Source: Oscillospiraceae bacterium (lineage in GTDB: Bacteria > Bacillota > Clostridia > Oscillospirales > CAG-272). Taken from it: DNA of 64,000 nt. The notes beneath the pieces were generated by a model. It did no database searches. It worked only from the letters and a program-made list of their open reading frames with translations, and had not been told where the DNA came from. Positions 42,023-50,567 of this stretch are shown in pieces (position 1 is the stretch's first letter; each line of letters starts with the position of its first letter). Position numbers and translations under genes: made by a program. The stretch is from the NCBI GenBank assembly GCA_015065135.1, contig SVQY01000007.1, positions 1 through 64,000 on the forward strand, in the 5' to 3' direction.

Positions 42023-42793
42023 TCATCTTGTCACCATCTGAATGGTGGGTTTGGTATCGATTTCAACAACGATCGCAGGGTCGGCCTTTTTCACAAGCTC
42101 TGCCAGCTTATGGCAGACCGCGACCTCGGTGGCAAAGTGACCGGCCTCGATGAGGGCAATCCCCTCCTCGGCGCCGTCCAGCATACGGTGATAGCCGATG
42201 CGCCCGGCAAGGAACAGATCGGCACCTGCGGCAACGGCTGCATCCACAAAATCACCGCCCTCGCCGCCAAGCACGGCAACCCTTTTTATTTTACCCGTTC
42301 CCGACAGCAAAACTGCGGGAATGTTCAGCTTTTCGCATACCGTTGTGGCATATTTGCTGACATCTACGGCTTCAGGAAGGCTGCCGATACGGCCGAATTC
42401 CTCCCCCTCGGGGCCAAAGGACGTCACCTCGGAGAGCCCCAGTTTTGCCGCCAAAATATCGTTCACACCGCCCTCGGCGGCATCCAATCTGGTGTGAAAG
42501 CTCATCGCCGCGACCTCCCCCTTTATCAGCGCCAGCAGCTTGCGAGGCACCGTGTGAACGGGGGTCAGCTCCTTCACACCGCGGAAAAGAAGCGGATGGT
42601 GGGTCAGCAGCAGGTCAAAATGCTCCTCTACCGCTCTTTTGACGGTGCGCTCGGTGGCATCCAGGGCCACCAGCACGCGGCACACCGGGCGGTCAAGCGA
42701 GGCGGCGCAGGCAATGCCGTCGTTATCCCAGGAGGCGGAAAGCGCGCGAGGCGCAAATGCGGATATATATTGATACAATTCGGATACTGTCAT
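42023..42793 (-). CDS. Nif3-like dinuclear metal center hexameric protein
   Basis: A 256-aa NIF3/YqfO-type protein. The N-terminus ALSASWDNDGIACA, the metal-ligand stretch LLLTHHPLLFRGV, and the C-terminal GRIGYHRMLDGAEEGIALIEAGHFATE are diagnostic. It lacks the PII-like insert of longer YqfO forms. These hexamers bind two metals; a GTP cyclohydrolase-like activity has been proposed but the role is unsettled. The ATG after AAGGAGAAGACG was chosen over one nine codons upstream. Confidence 0.93.
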   Translation of the reverse strand: MTVSELYQYISAFAPRALSASWDNDGIACAASLDRPVCRVLVALDATERTVKRAVEEHFDLLLTHHPLLFRGVKELTPVHTVPRKLLALIKGEVAAMSFHTRLDAAEGGVNDILAAKLGLSEVTSFGPEGEEFGRIGSLPEAVDVSKYATTVCEKLNIPAVLLSGTGKIKRVAVLGGEGGDFVDAAVAAGADLFLAGRIGYHRMLDGAEEGIALIEAGHFATEVAVCHKLAELVKKADPAIVVEIDTKPTIQMVTR

Positions 42794-42824
42794 CGTCTTC
42801 TCCTTTTTGAGCAAATGCAAGAAA

Positions 42825-42853
42825 GGTCGGACACGTTTTCACGAGCCCGACCG
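42825..42853 (-). terminator. Terminator after the DUF1858 gene
   Basis: On the minus strand GGTCGG(GC) pairs with GTCCGACC across a loop rich in A, followed by TTTCTTG. It lies directly after the DUF1858 stop. Confidence 0.7.
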
Positions 42854-42858
42854 GTTTC

Positions 42859-43059
42859 TTATTGTGCAGACAAGAACTCGTTCAATTTGCGAACCAACTC
42901 GTCGGCATTGGTACCGTGAACGGCACAAGCATCGGCGATCGACTCACCGCGAGAAGCGGGGCAGCCGAGGCAATGCATGCCGATCTCGAAGAAAAATTTT
43001 GCGGTGCCGGCATTATAATCCAGCACGTCGCCGATAATACTTTCCTTGGTAACCTGCAT
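42859..43059 (-). CDS. DUF1858 domain protein (small redox-disulfide protein)
   Basis: A 66-aa protein with the DUF1858 core: VLDYNAGTAKFFFEIGMHCLGCPASRGESIADAC. The Cys pair in CLGC and a further Cys suit the 'hybrid-cluster-protein-associated redox disulfide' annotation given to this family. It is cytoplasmic and adjacent to thioredoxin, so a thiol redox or Fe-S role is plausible. AAAGGAGG ribosome site, perfect promoter upstream, terminator downstream: a single-gene unit. Confidence 0.9.
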   Translation of the reverse strand: MQVTKESIIGDVLDYNAGTAKFFFEIGMHCLGCPASRGESIADACAVHGTNADELVRKLNEFLSAQ

Positions 43060-43091
43060 GAGTAAAATCCTCCTTTGCGTGGGATACTTTT

Positions 43092-43120
43092 ATTATACCT
43101 TTTTCTCAGACTTTTGTCAA
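43092..43120 (-). promoter_or_regulatory. Consensus promoter of the DUF1858 gene
   Basis: TTGACA-17 nt-TATAAT on the minus strand, matching consensus at all twelve positions. Confidence 0.87.
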
Positions 43121-43168
43121 CAAGCCCTTTACTCTTTTCTGAATTTCTGCTATACTAAATATAGGCAG

Positions 43169-43477
43169 TCAAAGACCGAGCTCCTCCAGCAATGCCGTCT
43201 TGGGACGATAACCGAGCGCGGTAGCGGCGATTTCGCCGTTTTTGACCAGTGCCACAAAGGGAATGGAAACTATGCCGAATTTTCTGGCAAGACCCGGTTC
43301 CTCATCAACATTGACCTTGCCCACCACGATCTCAGGGTGCTCCTCTGCGATCTCCTCAATTGCGGGCGCGATCATACGGCAAGGGCCGCACCAATCGGCA
43401 TAAAAATCAAGCAGGACCGGCTTGCTGCCACGGATCAGCTCCTCAAATCTTGCGGCGGTAACGTGTTCAACAGACAT
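43169..43477 (-). CDS. trxA: Thioredoxin
   Basis: A 102-aa protein of canonical length with the active site FYADWCGPCRMIAP, the cis-proline loop IVSIPFVALVKNG and no signal peptide. It reduces disulfides in cytoplasmic proteins. The track's ORF is 85 codons too long; AAGGAGAACAGAG marks the real ATG. It is divergent from an FTR-type catalytic subunit gene, hinting that this thioredoxin is reduced from ferredoxin rather than, or in addition to, NADPH. Confidence 0.97.
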   Translation of the reverse strand: MSVEHVTAARFEELIRGSKPVLLDFYADWCGPCRMIAPAIEEIAEEHPEIVVGKVNVDEEPGLARKFGIVSIPFVALVKNGEIAATALGYRPKTALLEELGL

Positions 43478-43513
43478 CTCTGTTCTCCTTTCATATGTTT
43501 TTTCTTTGCCTTT

Positions 43514-43542
43514 ATTATATCCCATACGCATAACAAAATCAA
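43514..43542 (-). promoter_or_regulatory. Promoter of trxA
   Basis: TTGATT-17 nt-TATAAT on the minus strand, 37-65 nt before the trxA start, inside the short divergent gap shared with the FTR-like gene. Confidence 0.82.
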
Positions 43543-43561
43543 GACGGAGTGTGAAAAAGAA

Positions 43562-43759
43562 ATGAAAATTAAGGAAAATCCGGATAAGGAAGTTGTGGCG
43601 ACCATCCGCCAGGGCCTGTTGATGACAGGTGGCTATTGCCCCTGCCGTCTGGAGCGCACACCCGAGACCAAGTGCATGTGCGCAGAGTTCAAGGCACAGA
43701 TCGCAGACCCCAGCTTTGAGGGCTTCTGCCATTGCTATCTCTATTACAAGGAAAAATAA
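43562..43759 (+). CDS. Ferredoxin-thioredoxin reductase catalytic (beta) subunit-like protein
   Basis: A 65-aa protein hidden inside a longer track ORF. It carries three CxC motifs, C26-P-C28, C38-M-C40 and C56-H-C58 (in GFCHCYLY), the pattern of FTR catalytic subunits, where four Cys bind a 4Fe-4S cluster and two form the redox disulfide. Plant and cyanobacterial subunits are about 110 aa, so this is a minimal form. No variable subunit or ferredoxin gene is nearby. Divergence from trxA supports a thioredoxin-reducing role. It is followed 5 nt later by the DUF2156 gene. Confidence 0.88.
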   Translation: MKIKENPDKEVVATIRQGLLMTGGYCPCRLERTPETKCMCAEFKAQIADPSFEGFCHCYLYYKEK

Positions 43760-43764
43760 AGCAA

Positions 43765-44664
43765 ATGATTCAAGAGACTCTTACCCCCACCCTTTCCTTT
43801 CACGCTGTGACCGTTGCTGATCGGGATCGCTACCTTGCCGCCGCTGCGGCAGAGGGCTCGCCCAGCGCCGACCATGCCTTTGCGAACCTTTATTTGTGGA
43901 ACGAGACCTATCATCAGGAGATCGCCTTTTGGGGCGAGCGCGCTATAGTGCGCTTTCACGTGAAGAAGGGCTACCAATATCTCTATCCCATCGGTGGCGG
44001 TGCGCTGAGACCCACGATAGAGGTGCTGCTCTCTGCAGAGCCGCAGCTTTGTCTGACCGCCGTTACAGAAACCGAGCTGGAAGCTGTTTTGCACGAATTT
44101 CCCGACACGTTCTCGTTTTTTGAGGAAAGAGATATCGCAGACTACCTTTATGATGCCACCTCGCTTTCCACCCTTTCCGGCAAAAAGCTGCACGGCAAGC
44201 GCAACCACATCAACGCCTTTACCGCCGCAAACGAGTGGTCGGTAAAGCCCCTTGAGGCCGCAGACTTCGACGGCTGCCGTGCTATTTTGGATATATGGGG
44301 AAAGGACCGCCTTGACGATGGCACGCAGCACGAGCGTGTTGCCATTGAGCGTGCCTTTGCGGCATACGAGGCCTTGGCGCTTCACGGCGCATTGCTGATC
44401 GCCAACGGTGATCCCGTTGCCTTCACCGTAGGCAGCATGCTATCGGACGACACCCTCTGCGTGCATTTTGAGAAGGCGCTCCCCCATGTGCAGGGCGCTT
44501 ACCCTATGATCAATCGGGAATTCGTGCGGATGATGCTGGCACGCTTCCCTGCGCTTGCTACCGTCAATCGCGAGGACGATATGGGGTTGGAGACCCTGCG
44601 TGCCGCCAAGCTATCCTACCGTCCCTCCATGCTGCTGCGCAAGTTCACGCTGATCCGAAAATGA
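43765..44664 (+). CDS. DUF2156 / phosphatidylglycerol lysyltransferase-domain (GNAT-like) protein
   Basis: A 299-aa soluble protein with two GNAT-like halves, as in the C-terminal domain of MprF and DUF2156 proteins. Typical segments are NLYLWNETYHQEI and the late YPMINREFVRMMLARFP with VNREDDMGLETLRAAKLSYRPS. It lacks MprF's membrane flippase part, so aminoacyl transfer to lipid is uncertain; a cytoplasmic aminoacyl- or acyltransferase is inferred. The chosen ATG lies 5 nt after the FTR-like gene. Confidence 0.85.
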   Translation: MIQETLTPTLSFHAVTVADRDRYLAAAAAEGSPSADHAFANLYLWNETYHQEIAFWGERAIVRFHVKKGYQYLYPIGGGALRPTIEVLLSAEPQLCLTAVTETELEAVLHEFPDTFSFFEERDIADYLYDATSLSTLSGKKLHGKRNHINAFTAANEWSVKPLEAADFDGCRAILDIWGKDRLDDGTQHERVAIERAFAAYEALALHGALLIANGDPVAFTVGSMLSDDTLCVHFEKALPHVQGAYPMINREFVRMMLARFPALATVNREDDMGLETLRAAKLSYRPSMLLRKFTLIRK

Positions 44665-44670
44665 GGGGGC

Positions 44671-44699
44671 TTGTATTTTTGATGCAGTTGTGATAAAAT
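44671..44699 (+). promoter_or_regulatory. Promoter of the LOG-family gene
   Basis: TTGTAT-17 nt-TAAAAT, about 32 nt before the start codon. Confidence 0.65.
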
Positions 44700-44730
44700 A
44701 TTTATACCACCCTTATGAAGGAGGTGCTTT

Positions 44731-45282
44731 ATGAATATTACACTTTATGGTGCTGCAAGCGACCGCATTGATCGCGCCTACGTAGAGGGCGTGGAGGAGC
44801 TGGGACGCGCCATCGCCAAGCGCGGCCACACCATGGTATTCGGTGCAGGTTCTACAGGCCTGATGGGCGCTGCCGCCAGAGGCGTTGCCGCAGGTCACGG
44901 GCAGATCATCGGCGTGACACCGCATTTTATGCACACGCTGGAGCCTGTCAGCAATCTTTGTACCGAGCTGATCGCCACCGAAACGATGGCCGAACGCAAG
45001 ACCATTATGGAGGAAAAGGCAGATGCCTTTGTGATCGTGCCCGGCGGCATTGGCACCTTTGACGAGTTCTTTCAGATCCTGACGCTGAAGGTGCTGGGGC
45101 GCCACAATAAGCCAATTATTCTCTACAATATCAAGGGCTTTTGGGATAATATGATCTCGGTGATCGGCACCGATCTGATCAAAGGCTTCATTGACCCCAA
45201 GGCCGCCAGCTGCTTTGCTATTTGTGAGACCCCCGAGTCTGTATTCCACGAGATCGAAGCCCCGGACCCCGATAACGACTAA
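44731..45282 (+). CDS. LOG-family nucleoside 5'-monophosphate phosphoribohydrolase
   Basis: A 183-aa Rossmann-fold protein with the family motif PGGIGTFDEFFQ and the upstream arginine in AERKTIMEEKADAF. LOG proteins release the base from cytokinin or purine nucleotides; in bacteria they are mostly nucleotide-salvage or clean-up enzymes. It was once annotated as lysine decarboxylase. Strong GAAGGAGGTG ribosome site, own promoter and own terminator. Confidence 0.93.
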   Translation: MNITLYGAASDRIDRAYVEGVEELGRAIAKRGHTMVFGAGSTGLMGAAARGVAAGHGQIIGVTPHFMHTLEPVSNLCTELIATETMAERKTIMEEKADAFVIVPGGIGTFDEFFQILTLKVLGRHNKPIILYNIKGFWDNMISVIGTDLIKGFIDPKAASCFAICETPESVFHEIEAPDPDND

Positions 45283-45291
45283 CCAAAAACG

Positions 45292-45329
45292 AAAAAGACC
45301 GATCAGCACCGCGCCTCTCGGTCTTTTTT
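45292..45329 (+). terminator. Terminator of the LOG-family gene
   Basis: AAAAAGACCGA and TCGGTCTTTTTT pair across a 15-nt loop, just after the LOG stop. Confidence 0.85.
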
Positions 45330-45343
45330 CAAAGGGAGGATTT

Positions 45344-47161
45344 ATGTTAAAACGCTCTTTATCACTGCTGCTTGCCTTGTTGATGCTCTTCCCTCTCCTT
45401 GCCGCCTGCGGCAACAGGGAGAAAGCCATCGACATTCTGGAGGACGGCTACAGCGACTACGTGATCGTTTGCCCCTCGGGCAAGGATGACGACAGCAAGG
45501 CAGAAAACAAAACTGCGCTGGCACTATTTGAAGCGATCAAGAAGGATCTCGGCGTTTCGCTGAAATGTGTGAATGACAGCGCCGGAGGCGAGGAGCAGCC
45601 GGAGACGGCCGCTGAAATACTGGTGGGTGCCACCAATCGCCGCGAATCGCAAAAATATCTGGAAGGGCTGCGCCTGAAGGATTACGTGATTACATACGAA
45701 AACGATCGCGTGGTGATCCTGGGCGGCTCGCCGGAGGCCACTGCAGAAGCAGTAGAATATTTTATTGAAAAATACGTCAATAAGACCGAAAAAAAGATAA
45801 CGGTATACAAAAACCGTAACGATACCGTGCTGTATCCTTACGCAGTCGGCAAGCTTTCGGTCAACGGTGTGCCCCTTAGCGACTACACCATTGTTTATCC
45901 CGAGGATGCGGATAAGGCCACCGACGCCGAGCTTTGCGCTTACTATACCGCATTGGCGCTGGCCGATTATCTGGAGCTGAATGCAGGCATCCGTCTCTCA
46001 GTGGTGGATGACGATACGACCGAGGCCGATTACGAGATCCTGGTTGGCGAGACCGAGCGAGCTGCTTCTCAGGAGGCATCTAAAAAAGCACTGCAAAAGG
46101 ATCAATACATACTGATGAGCAAGGGCACGAAGCTGATCATGCTGGGCAACTCTTATATGGTAGGCGGTGCCGCCAGCGCATTGGTCAATCTGCATTTTGC
46201 TTCCCAGGGTGTGAACGTGGATATCAACACCACCGACATCCCCACCACTCCCACGCCAAAAACCTTTACCTTTGAAAAGGCCACCTCCGCCATTCTGATG
46301 ATCGGAGACGGTATGGGTGACAATCACATCAACGCCACCCTGGACAGCGGCAAGCTCGAAAGCTTTATCGCCCGTGATCTTCCCCACCAATCCTTCTGCA
46401 CCACGGCCTCTCAATCGGTGATCGATGGCAAAAAGGGCTACACAGACAGCGCCGCTGCCGCCACCGCTCTTGCTACCGGCTACAAGACCTTGAACGGTTA
46501 TCTCGGTATGGATGAAAACAAGGTCGTGCGTGAAAACGTGCGCGAGCTTGCCCATGATGCAGGCGCCAACACGGGCGTGCTGACCACCGATGCCATCACC
46601 GGCGCGACCCCCTCCGGGTTCCTCTGCCACCACAAGGATCGCAATGCCACCTCCACGCTGCAAAAGCAGATCAATGCACTTATAGAAGAAGAAAAGATCG
46701 ACTATTGCAAGGGCAGCGTCTCCAATCTGGCTACGCCTGCGAGAACAGCGCTGAATTCTCTCTCCGCCGACGGTGCCGACTTCTTTATGATGATCGAGGA
46801 GGCACACATCGACAAGCGATCGCACGAGGGCGATACCTCTATGAGCCGCATGCAGGACTGCGTGGTGCGCTACAATCAGTGCATTGCTTACGTGGTCGCC
46901 TTTGTGATGCTACACCCCAATACGGCGCTGATCATCACCGCAGATCACGAGACCGGCGGTCTGACCAAGCAGCCCGACGGCAGCTACGTATTTGAAAACG
47001 AGACCTCTACCGATTATTGGCAGCACACCAATAACAACGCCCCCATCTTTGCCCTTGGCGAGGGTGTGGAGGCGCTGGTAAGATCCGACACCATCACCGA
47101 TAATACCCTTGTTGCAAAGCATATCGCCGGCATCTTCGGCGATACGAATTTCGGCGAATAA
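45344..47161 (+). CDS. Alkaline phosphatase family lipoprotein
   Basis: A 605-aa lipoprotein. The signal MLKRSLSLLLALLMLFPLLAAC ends in a lipobox LAAC. Residues 25-300 contain two similar Ser/Thr-rich modules (VGATNRRESQKYL and VGETERAASQEAS). Residues 305-605 form an alkaline phosphatase with LMIGDGMGDN, the nucleophile Ser in YTDSAAAATALATG, MIEEAHIDKRSHEGD, ITADHETGG and the His in WQHTNNNAPIF. It hydrolyses phosphomonoesters outside the membrane. The doubled N-terminal module is uncharacterised. The start follows AAGGGAGG. Confidence 0.93.
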   Translation: MLKRSLSLLLALLMLFPLLAACGNREKAIDILEDGYSDYVIVCPSGKDDDSKAENKTALALFEAIKKDLGVSLKCVNDSAGGEEQPETAAEILVGATNRRESQKYLEGLRLKDYVITYENDRVVILGGSPEATAEAVEYFIEKYVNKTEKKITVYKNRNDTVLYPYAVGKLSVNGVPLSDYTIVYPEDADKATDAELCAYYTALALADYLELNAGIRLSVVDDDTTEADYEILVGETERAASQEASKKALQKDQYILMSKGTKLIMLGNSYMVGGAASALVNLHFASQGVNVDINTTDIPTTPTPKTFTFEKATSAILMIGDGMGDNHINATLDSGKLESFIARDLPHQSFCTTASQSVIDGKKGYTDSAAAATALATGYKTLNGYLGMDENKVVRENVRELAHDAGANTGVLTTDAITGATPSGFLCHHKDRNATSTLQKQINALIEEEKIDYCKGSVSNLATPARTALNSLSADGADFFMMIEEAHIDKRSHEGDTSMSRMQDCVVRYNQCIAYVVAFVMLHPNTALIITADHETGGLTKQPDGSYVFENETSTDYWQHTNNNAPIFALGEGVEALVRSDTITDNTLVAKHIAGIFGDTNFGE

Positions 47162-47168
47162 AACAAAC

Positions 47169-47216
47169 AAAAAAGGATACCGTTTGACGCAAAAAAGCAA
47201 AACGGTATCCTTTTTT
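47169..47216 (+). terminator. Terminator of the alkaline phosphatase gene
   Basis: AAAAAAGGATACCGTTT and AAACGGTATCCTTTTTT form a 17-bp stem a few nt after the stop codon. Confidence 0.92.
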
Positions 47217-47246
47217 GATGCTTTTGAGCGGACCAAATACCGCGAC

Positions 47247-47277
47247 AAAAAAGCCACCGCCAAGGCGGTGGCTTTTT
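47247..47277. terminator. Second terminator-like hairpin between phosphatase and gapA
   Basis: AAAAAAGCCACCGCC-aa-GGCGGTGGCTTTTT. It backs up the preceding terminator and can function on either strand. Confidence 0.75.
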
Positions 47278-47285
47278 CAGCCTGC

Positions 47286-47409
47286 ATAAAATCGAATGCA
47301 GATGCTTTGAACGAAAGGCGAAGGTGTAGTGACCTACTCCGAGCCTTTCGTTCGAAGCAAAAAAGCACACGGGAGCTTCCCGTGTGCTTTTGTTCTGCGC
47401 CGATTTTAT
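47286..47409. repeat. Nested palindromic element between alkaline phosphatase and gapA
   Basis: Outer arms ATAAAATCG (47286-47294) and CGATTTTAT (47401-47409) enclose a 16-bp inner repeat, GCTTTGAACGAAAGGC and GCCTTTCGTTCGAAGC, with one mismatch, around a 23-nt loop containing GTAGTGACCTAC. No ORF. It may be a small non-autonomous element or a structured RNA. Confidence 0.5.
47361..47391 (-). terminator. Terminator of gapA
   Basis: AAAAGCACACGGGA and TCCCGTGTGCTTTT form a 14-bp stem. On the minus strand it is followed by a T-run, about 35 nt after the gapA stop. Confidence 0.87.
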
Positions 47410-47426
47410 CGGGCTGACGCCGAATT

Positions 47427-48440
47427 TTAGATCTCGGCGAAATACTTGATGGTGCGAACCATCTGAGAGGTGTAGCTGTTCTCGTTGTCGTACCAAGAAA
47501 CAACCTGTACCTGGTAGGTGTCGTCGTCGATCTTAGCAACCATGGTCTGGGTAGCATCGAACAGAGAGCCGTAACGGATACCGATGATATCGGAGGAAAC
47601 GATCTCCTCGGTGTTGTAGCCAAAGGACTCGGTAGCAGCAGCCTTCATAGCAGCGTTGATACCGTCAACGGTGATGTCCTTGCCCTTCACAACAGCAACC
47701 AGAATGGTGGTGGAGCCGGTGCAGGTGGGAACGCGCTGAGCGGAACCGATCAGCTTGCCGTTCAGCTCGGGGATAACCAGGCCGATAGCCTTAGCAGCGC
47801 CGGTGGAGTTGGGAACGATGTTCTGAGCGCCGGCACGTGCACGACGGAGGTCACCCTTTCTGTGGGGGCCGTCCAGGATCATCTGGTCACCGGTGTAAGC
47901 ATGCACGGTGGTCATGATGCCGCTCTGGATGGGAGCGTAATCATTCAGAGCCTTAGCCATAGGAGCCAGGCAGTTGGTGGTGCAGGATGCAGCGGAGATG
48001 ATAGCGTCATCAGCGGTCAGGGTGTTGTGGTTAACGTTGTAAACGATGGTCTTGAGGTCCTTGCCTGCGGGAGCAGAGATAACGACCTTCTTAGCGCCGG
48101 CATTGATGTGTGCCTGGCTCTTCTCCTTGGAGCAGTAGAAGCCGGTGCACTCCAGAACTACGTCAACGCCCAGCTCGCCCCAAGGGCAGTTGTTAGCGTC
48201 CTTCTCGGCGTAGATCTTCAGGGTCTTGCCGTCAACAGTGATGGTGCCTGCCTCGTCGTCAGCGACAACGTCGTGCTCGTAGCGACCCTGAGCGGTGTCG
48301 TACTTGAGCAGGTGAGCAAGCATCTTGGGGCTGGTCAGGTCGTTGATAGCGACAACCTCATAGCCCTCAGCGCCAAACATCTGGCGGAATGCGAGACGGC
48401 CGATACGGCCAAAGCCATTGATAGCAACTTTAACAGACAT
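47427..48440 (-). CDS. gapA: Glyceraldehyde-3-phosphate dehydrogenase (phosphorylating)
   Basis: A 337-aa GAPDH of canonical length: NAD-binding [11 protein letters not shown], catalytic Cys in [13 protein letters not shown], His in [11 protein letters not shown], and the terminal [14 protein letters not shown]. It is the glycolytic enzyme oxidising glyceraldehyde-3-phosphate. The ATG follows CGGAGG; the track's extra 23 codons lie in the leader. Codon use is strongly biased, as in highly expressed genes. It is monocistronic with its own promoter and terminator. Confidence 0.98.
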   Translation of the reverse strand: MSVKVAINGFGRIGRLAFRQMFGAEGYEVVAINDLTSPKMLAHLLKYDTAQGRYEHDVVADDEAGTITVDGKTLKIYAEKDANNCPWGELGVDVVLECTGFYCSKEKSQAHINAGAKKVVISAPAGKDLKTIVYNVNHNTLTADDAIISAASCTTNCLAPMAKALNDYAPIQSGIMTTVHAYTGDQMILDGPHRKGDLRRARAGAQNIVPNSTGAAKAIGLVIPELNGKLIGSAQRVPTCTGSTTILVAVVKGKDITVDGINAAMKAAATESFGYNTEEIVSSDIIGIRYGSLFDATQTMVAKIDDDTYQVQVVSWYDNENSYTSQMVRTIKYFAEI

Positions 48441-48497
48441 GTTAAAATCCTCCGTTTTTTTGTTTTTTATAGTTTGCTTTTTTGGTTTACCTAAATT

Positions 48498-48526
48498 ATT
48501 ATACAGCATTTTGCCCCGCTTGGCAA
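48498..48526 (-). promoter_or_regulatory. Promoter of gapA
   Basis: TTGCCA-17 nt-TATAAT on the minus strand, about 58 nt before the start codon. Confidence 0.78.
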
Positions 48527-48614
48527 TAGGTTTGACAAAAATTTCTCACTTTTCGTCATTCCATCAACCACACGGGGCATTTTAGATAGCTTTTTGCGTT
48601 ATTTTGTTCAAAAA

Positions 48615-50291
48615 TCAGCGCTCAAACACGTGGCGCATAGCGGAAAGCTTTGCCTTGGCCGCCGCGAGGTCATTACCGGTCACGCAATAATAGTACTTGC
48701 ACTTGGGCTCGGTGCCACTGGGACGAACTGCCACCCAGCTGCCGTCAGCCAGAATAAAGCGCAGCACGTTGGAAGACGGGAAGCCGAGTGCCTGCATATG
48801 ATCCGAGAGATAATCCTCAACCTCTGTTACGACAATTCCCTCTACCTCTGTGGGAGGCTCGTTGCGCAGGTTATCCACCAGCGCGGCGATCTTCTTGGCA
48901 CCGGCAGAACCCTTATGGACCACATTGGTCAGCGCATCCAGGTAATAGCCGAATTCAGCATACAGATCATGCAGCACATCCCAAAGAGATTTGCCGAGGG
49001 TCTTGTAATAGGCAGCTGCCTCGCAGAGCATCAAGGATGCCTGCACGCCATCCTTGTCACGGGCAATATCGGAGATCAGGCAGCCGTAGCTTTCCTCATA
49101 ACCGAACATATAGGTCTGCGAGCCGGTGGAGTTGTAGGTGTGGATCTTGTCACCGATGAACTTGAAGCCGGTCAGAGTCTTTTCTACCTTGACACCATAT
49201 TTTTCGCACACGCGGTCACCCAGCGTGGAGGTCACCACGGTGTTGCACATCACAGCATTTTCGGGCAATGTTCCGTTCTGGCTGTGATACTCCAGAATAT
49301 AGTTGAGCAGGATCGCGCCCGACTGGTTGCCGCTGAGCAGCTCGTACTTGCCCTTCTTCTTGGCGATCACGCCCAGACGGTCGCAATCGGGGTCTGTGGT
49401 GATGGCAATATCGGCGCCGGTACGGGTCACATACTCCATAGCCAACTCATAAGCCTCTTTGTTTTCGGGGTTGGGGCTTTTGGTATTGATAAAATCCTTA
49501 TCCGGGAAGCACTGCTCGGTGACGGGGGTCACATGGTAGCCGCAACGCTTCAGCACCTCGCGGACCGGTACGTTTCCGGTGCCGTGCTGAGGGGTATAGA
49601 CCACAGAAAAATCATCCCGCGGCACATCGGGGCGCAGGCGGATATTCATGACCGCCTCGTAATAGGCCTCATCCACCTCGGGGCCCAGCACCGTGATCAG
49701 ATCGCCGGCCTCCTCAAGAGAGAGAGACTTGATCGAAAGCGGATCCTCGATCTTGTTGATGATCGAGATCAGGACGTCTGTGTAGCAGGGCACCAGCTGG
49801 CAGCCGTGCTGATCGTAAAGCTTATAGCCGTTATACTCAGGGGGGTTGTGGGATGCGGTGATGACCGCACCGCCGGCAGCACCCAGTATACGAACGGCAA
49901 AGGACAGCTCAGGGGTGGTACGCAAAGAATCGAAAATATAGGCGCGGATACCCTCGGCAGCCAGAACACCTGCCGTTTCCAGGCAGAATTCACGGCTCAT
50001 GCGGCGATTGTCGTGTGCAATGACAACGCCCATCTCAGCAGCCCTGCGATTGGTCTGCTTGAGATACTGTGCATATCCCAGCGTGGCCTTACGGATCACG
50101 TAACGGTTGATGCGGTTGGTGCCGGCGCCGATCACGCCGCGCATGCCACCGGTGCCGAATTCGATCACCTTGTAAAAGCGCTCGTAGATCTCGGCCTCAT
50201 TGCCCTCAAGGGCGATCAGCTCCTGCTTCGTTTCCTCATCCACAAAGGGACTCTCTTTCCATTCCCGATAGGTTTCCAGATACTCTTTCAT
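48615..50291 (-). CDS. pgcA: Phosphoglucomutase/phosphomannomutase (alpha-D-phosphohexomutase)
   Basis: A 558-aa four-domain hexose phosphomutase like PgcA. The phosphoserine loop is VITASHNPPEYNGYK, the metal site ITTDPDCDRLGV, the sugar-binding loop FGYEESYGCL and the phosphate-binding site VAVRPSGTEPKCKYY. It links glucose-6-phosphate and glucose-1-phosphate, feeding nucleotide sugars for surface glycans. The ribosome site is weak. It sits behind its own promoter and transcribes toward gapA. Confidence 0.96.
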   Translation of the reverse strand: MKEYLETYREWKESPFVDEETKQELIALEGNEAEIYERFYKVIEFGTGGMRGVIGAGTNRINRYVIRKATLGYAQYLKQTNRRAAEMGVVIAHDNRRMSREFCLETAGVLAAEGIRAYIFDSLRTTPELSFAVRILGAAGGAVITASHNPPEYNGYKLYDQHGCQLVPCYTDVLISIINKIEDPLSIKSLSLEEAGDLITVLGPEVDEAYYEAVMNIRLRPDVPRDDFSVVYTPQHGTGNVPVREVLKRCGYHVTPVTEQCFPDKDFINTKSPNPENKEAYELAMEYVTRTGADIAITTDPDCDRLGVIAKKKGKYELLSGNQSGAILLNYILEYHSQNGTLPENAVMCNTVVTSTLGDRVCEKYGVKVEKTLTGFKFIGDKIHTYNSTGSQTYMFGYEESYGCLISDIARDKDGVQASLMLCEAAAYYKTLGKSLWDVLHDLYAEFGYYLDALTNVVHKGSAGAKKIAALVDNLRNEPPTEVEGIVVTEVEDYLSDHMQALGFPSSNVLRFILADGSWVAVRPSGTEPKCKYYYCVTGNDLAAAKAKLSAMRHVFER

Positions 50292-50342
50292 TGGTTTACT
50301 CGCTATGCTCCCGTATAACAGATAAATATAATTTGAGATTAT

Positions 50343-50371
50343 AGTATAACATATTTTATTTCGATTTGCAA
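50343..50371 (-). promoter_or_regulatory. Promoter of the phosphohexomutase gene
   Basis: TTGCAA-17 nt-TATACT on the minus strand in an AT-rich intergenic region, back-to-back with the proS promoter. Confidence 0.68.
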
Positions 50372-50497
50372 TGCATAATTATAAATTTTTTTGAGATTTT
50401 TTTGCGGTTTTTCGACATGCTTTTTTGTGATTTTGCACGATGCGCGCTTTACACTTCTCTTTTGCGCCGATCGGCATCTTTTCTTTTGGTATTTTGC

Positions 50498-50526
50498 TTG
50501 ACAAACAGACAGATTTGCTTTATAAT
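50498..50526 (+). promoter_or_regulatory. Consensus promoter of proS
   Basis: TTGACA-17 nt-TATAAT, matching consensus at every position, about 40 nt before the start. No T-box leader fits in the short 5' UTR. Confidence 0.9.
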
Positions 50527-50567
50527 AAACAGTAACTAACTTATCATTGATCCGAAAGGAACCTATC

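Noticed and set aside
43130-43157. Plus-strand promoter-like TTTACT-17 nt-TATACT
   Set aside because: It points into the antisense of trxA with no plus-strand gene nearby; likely chance in an AT-rich stretch.
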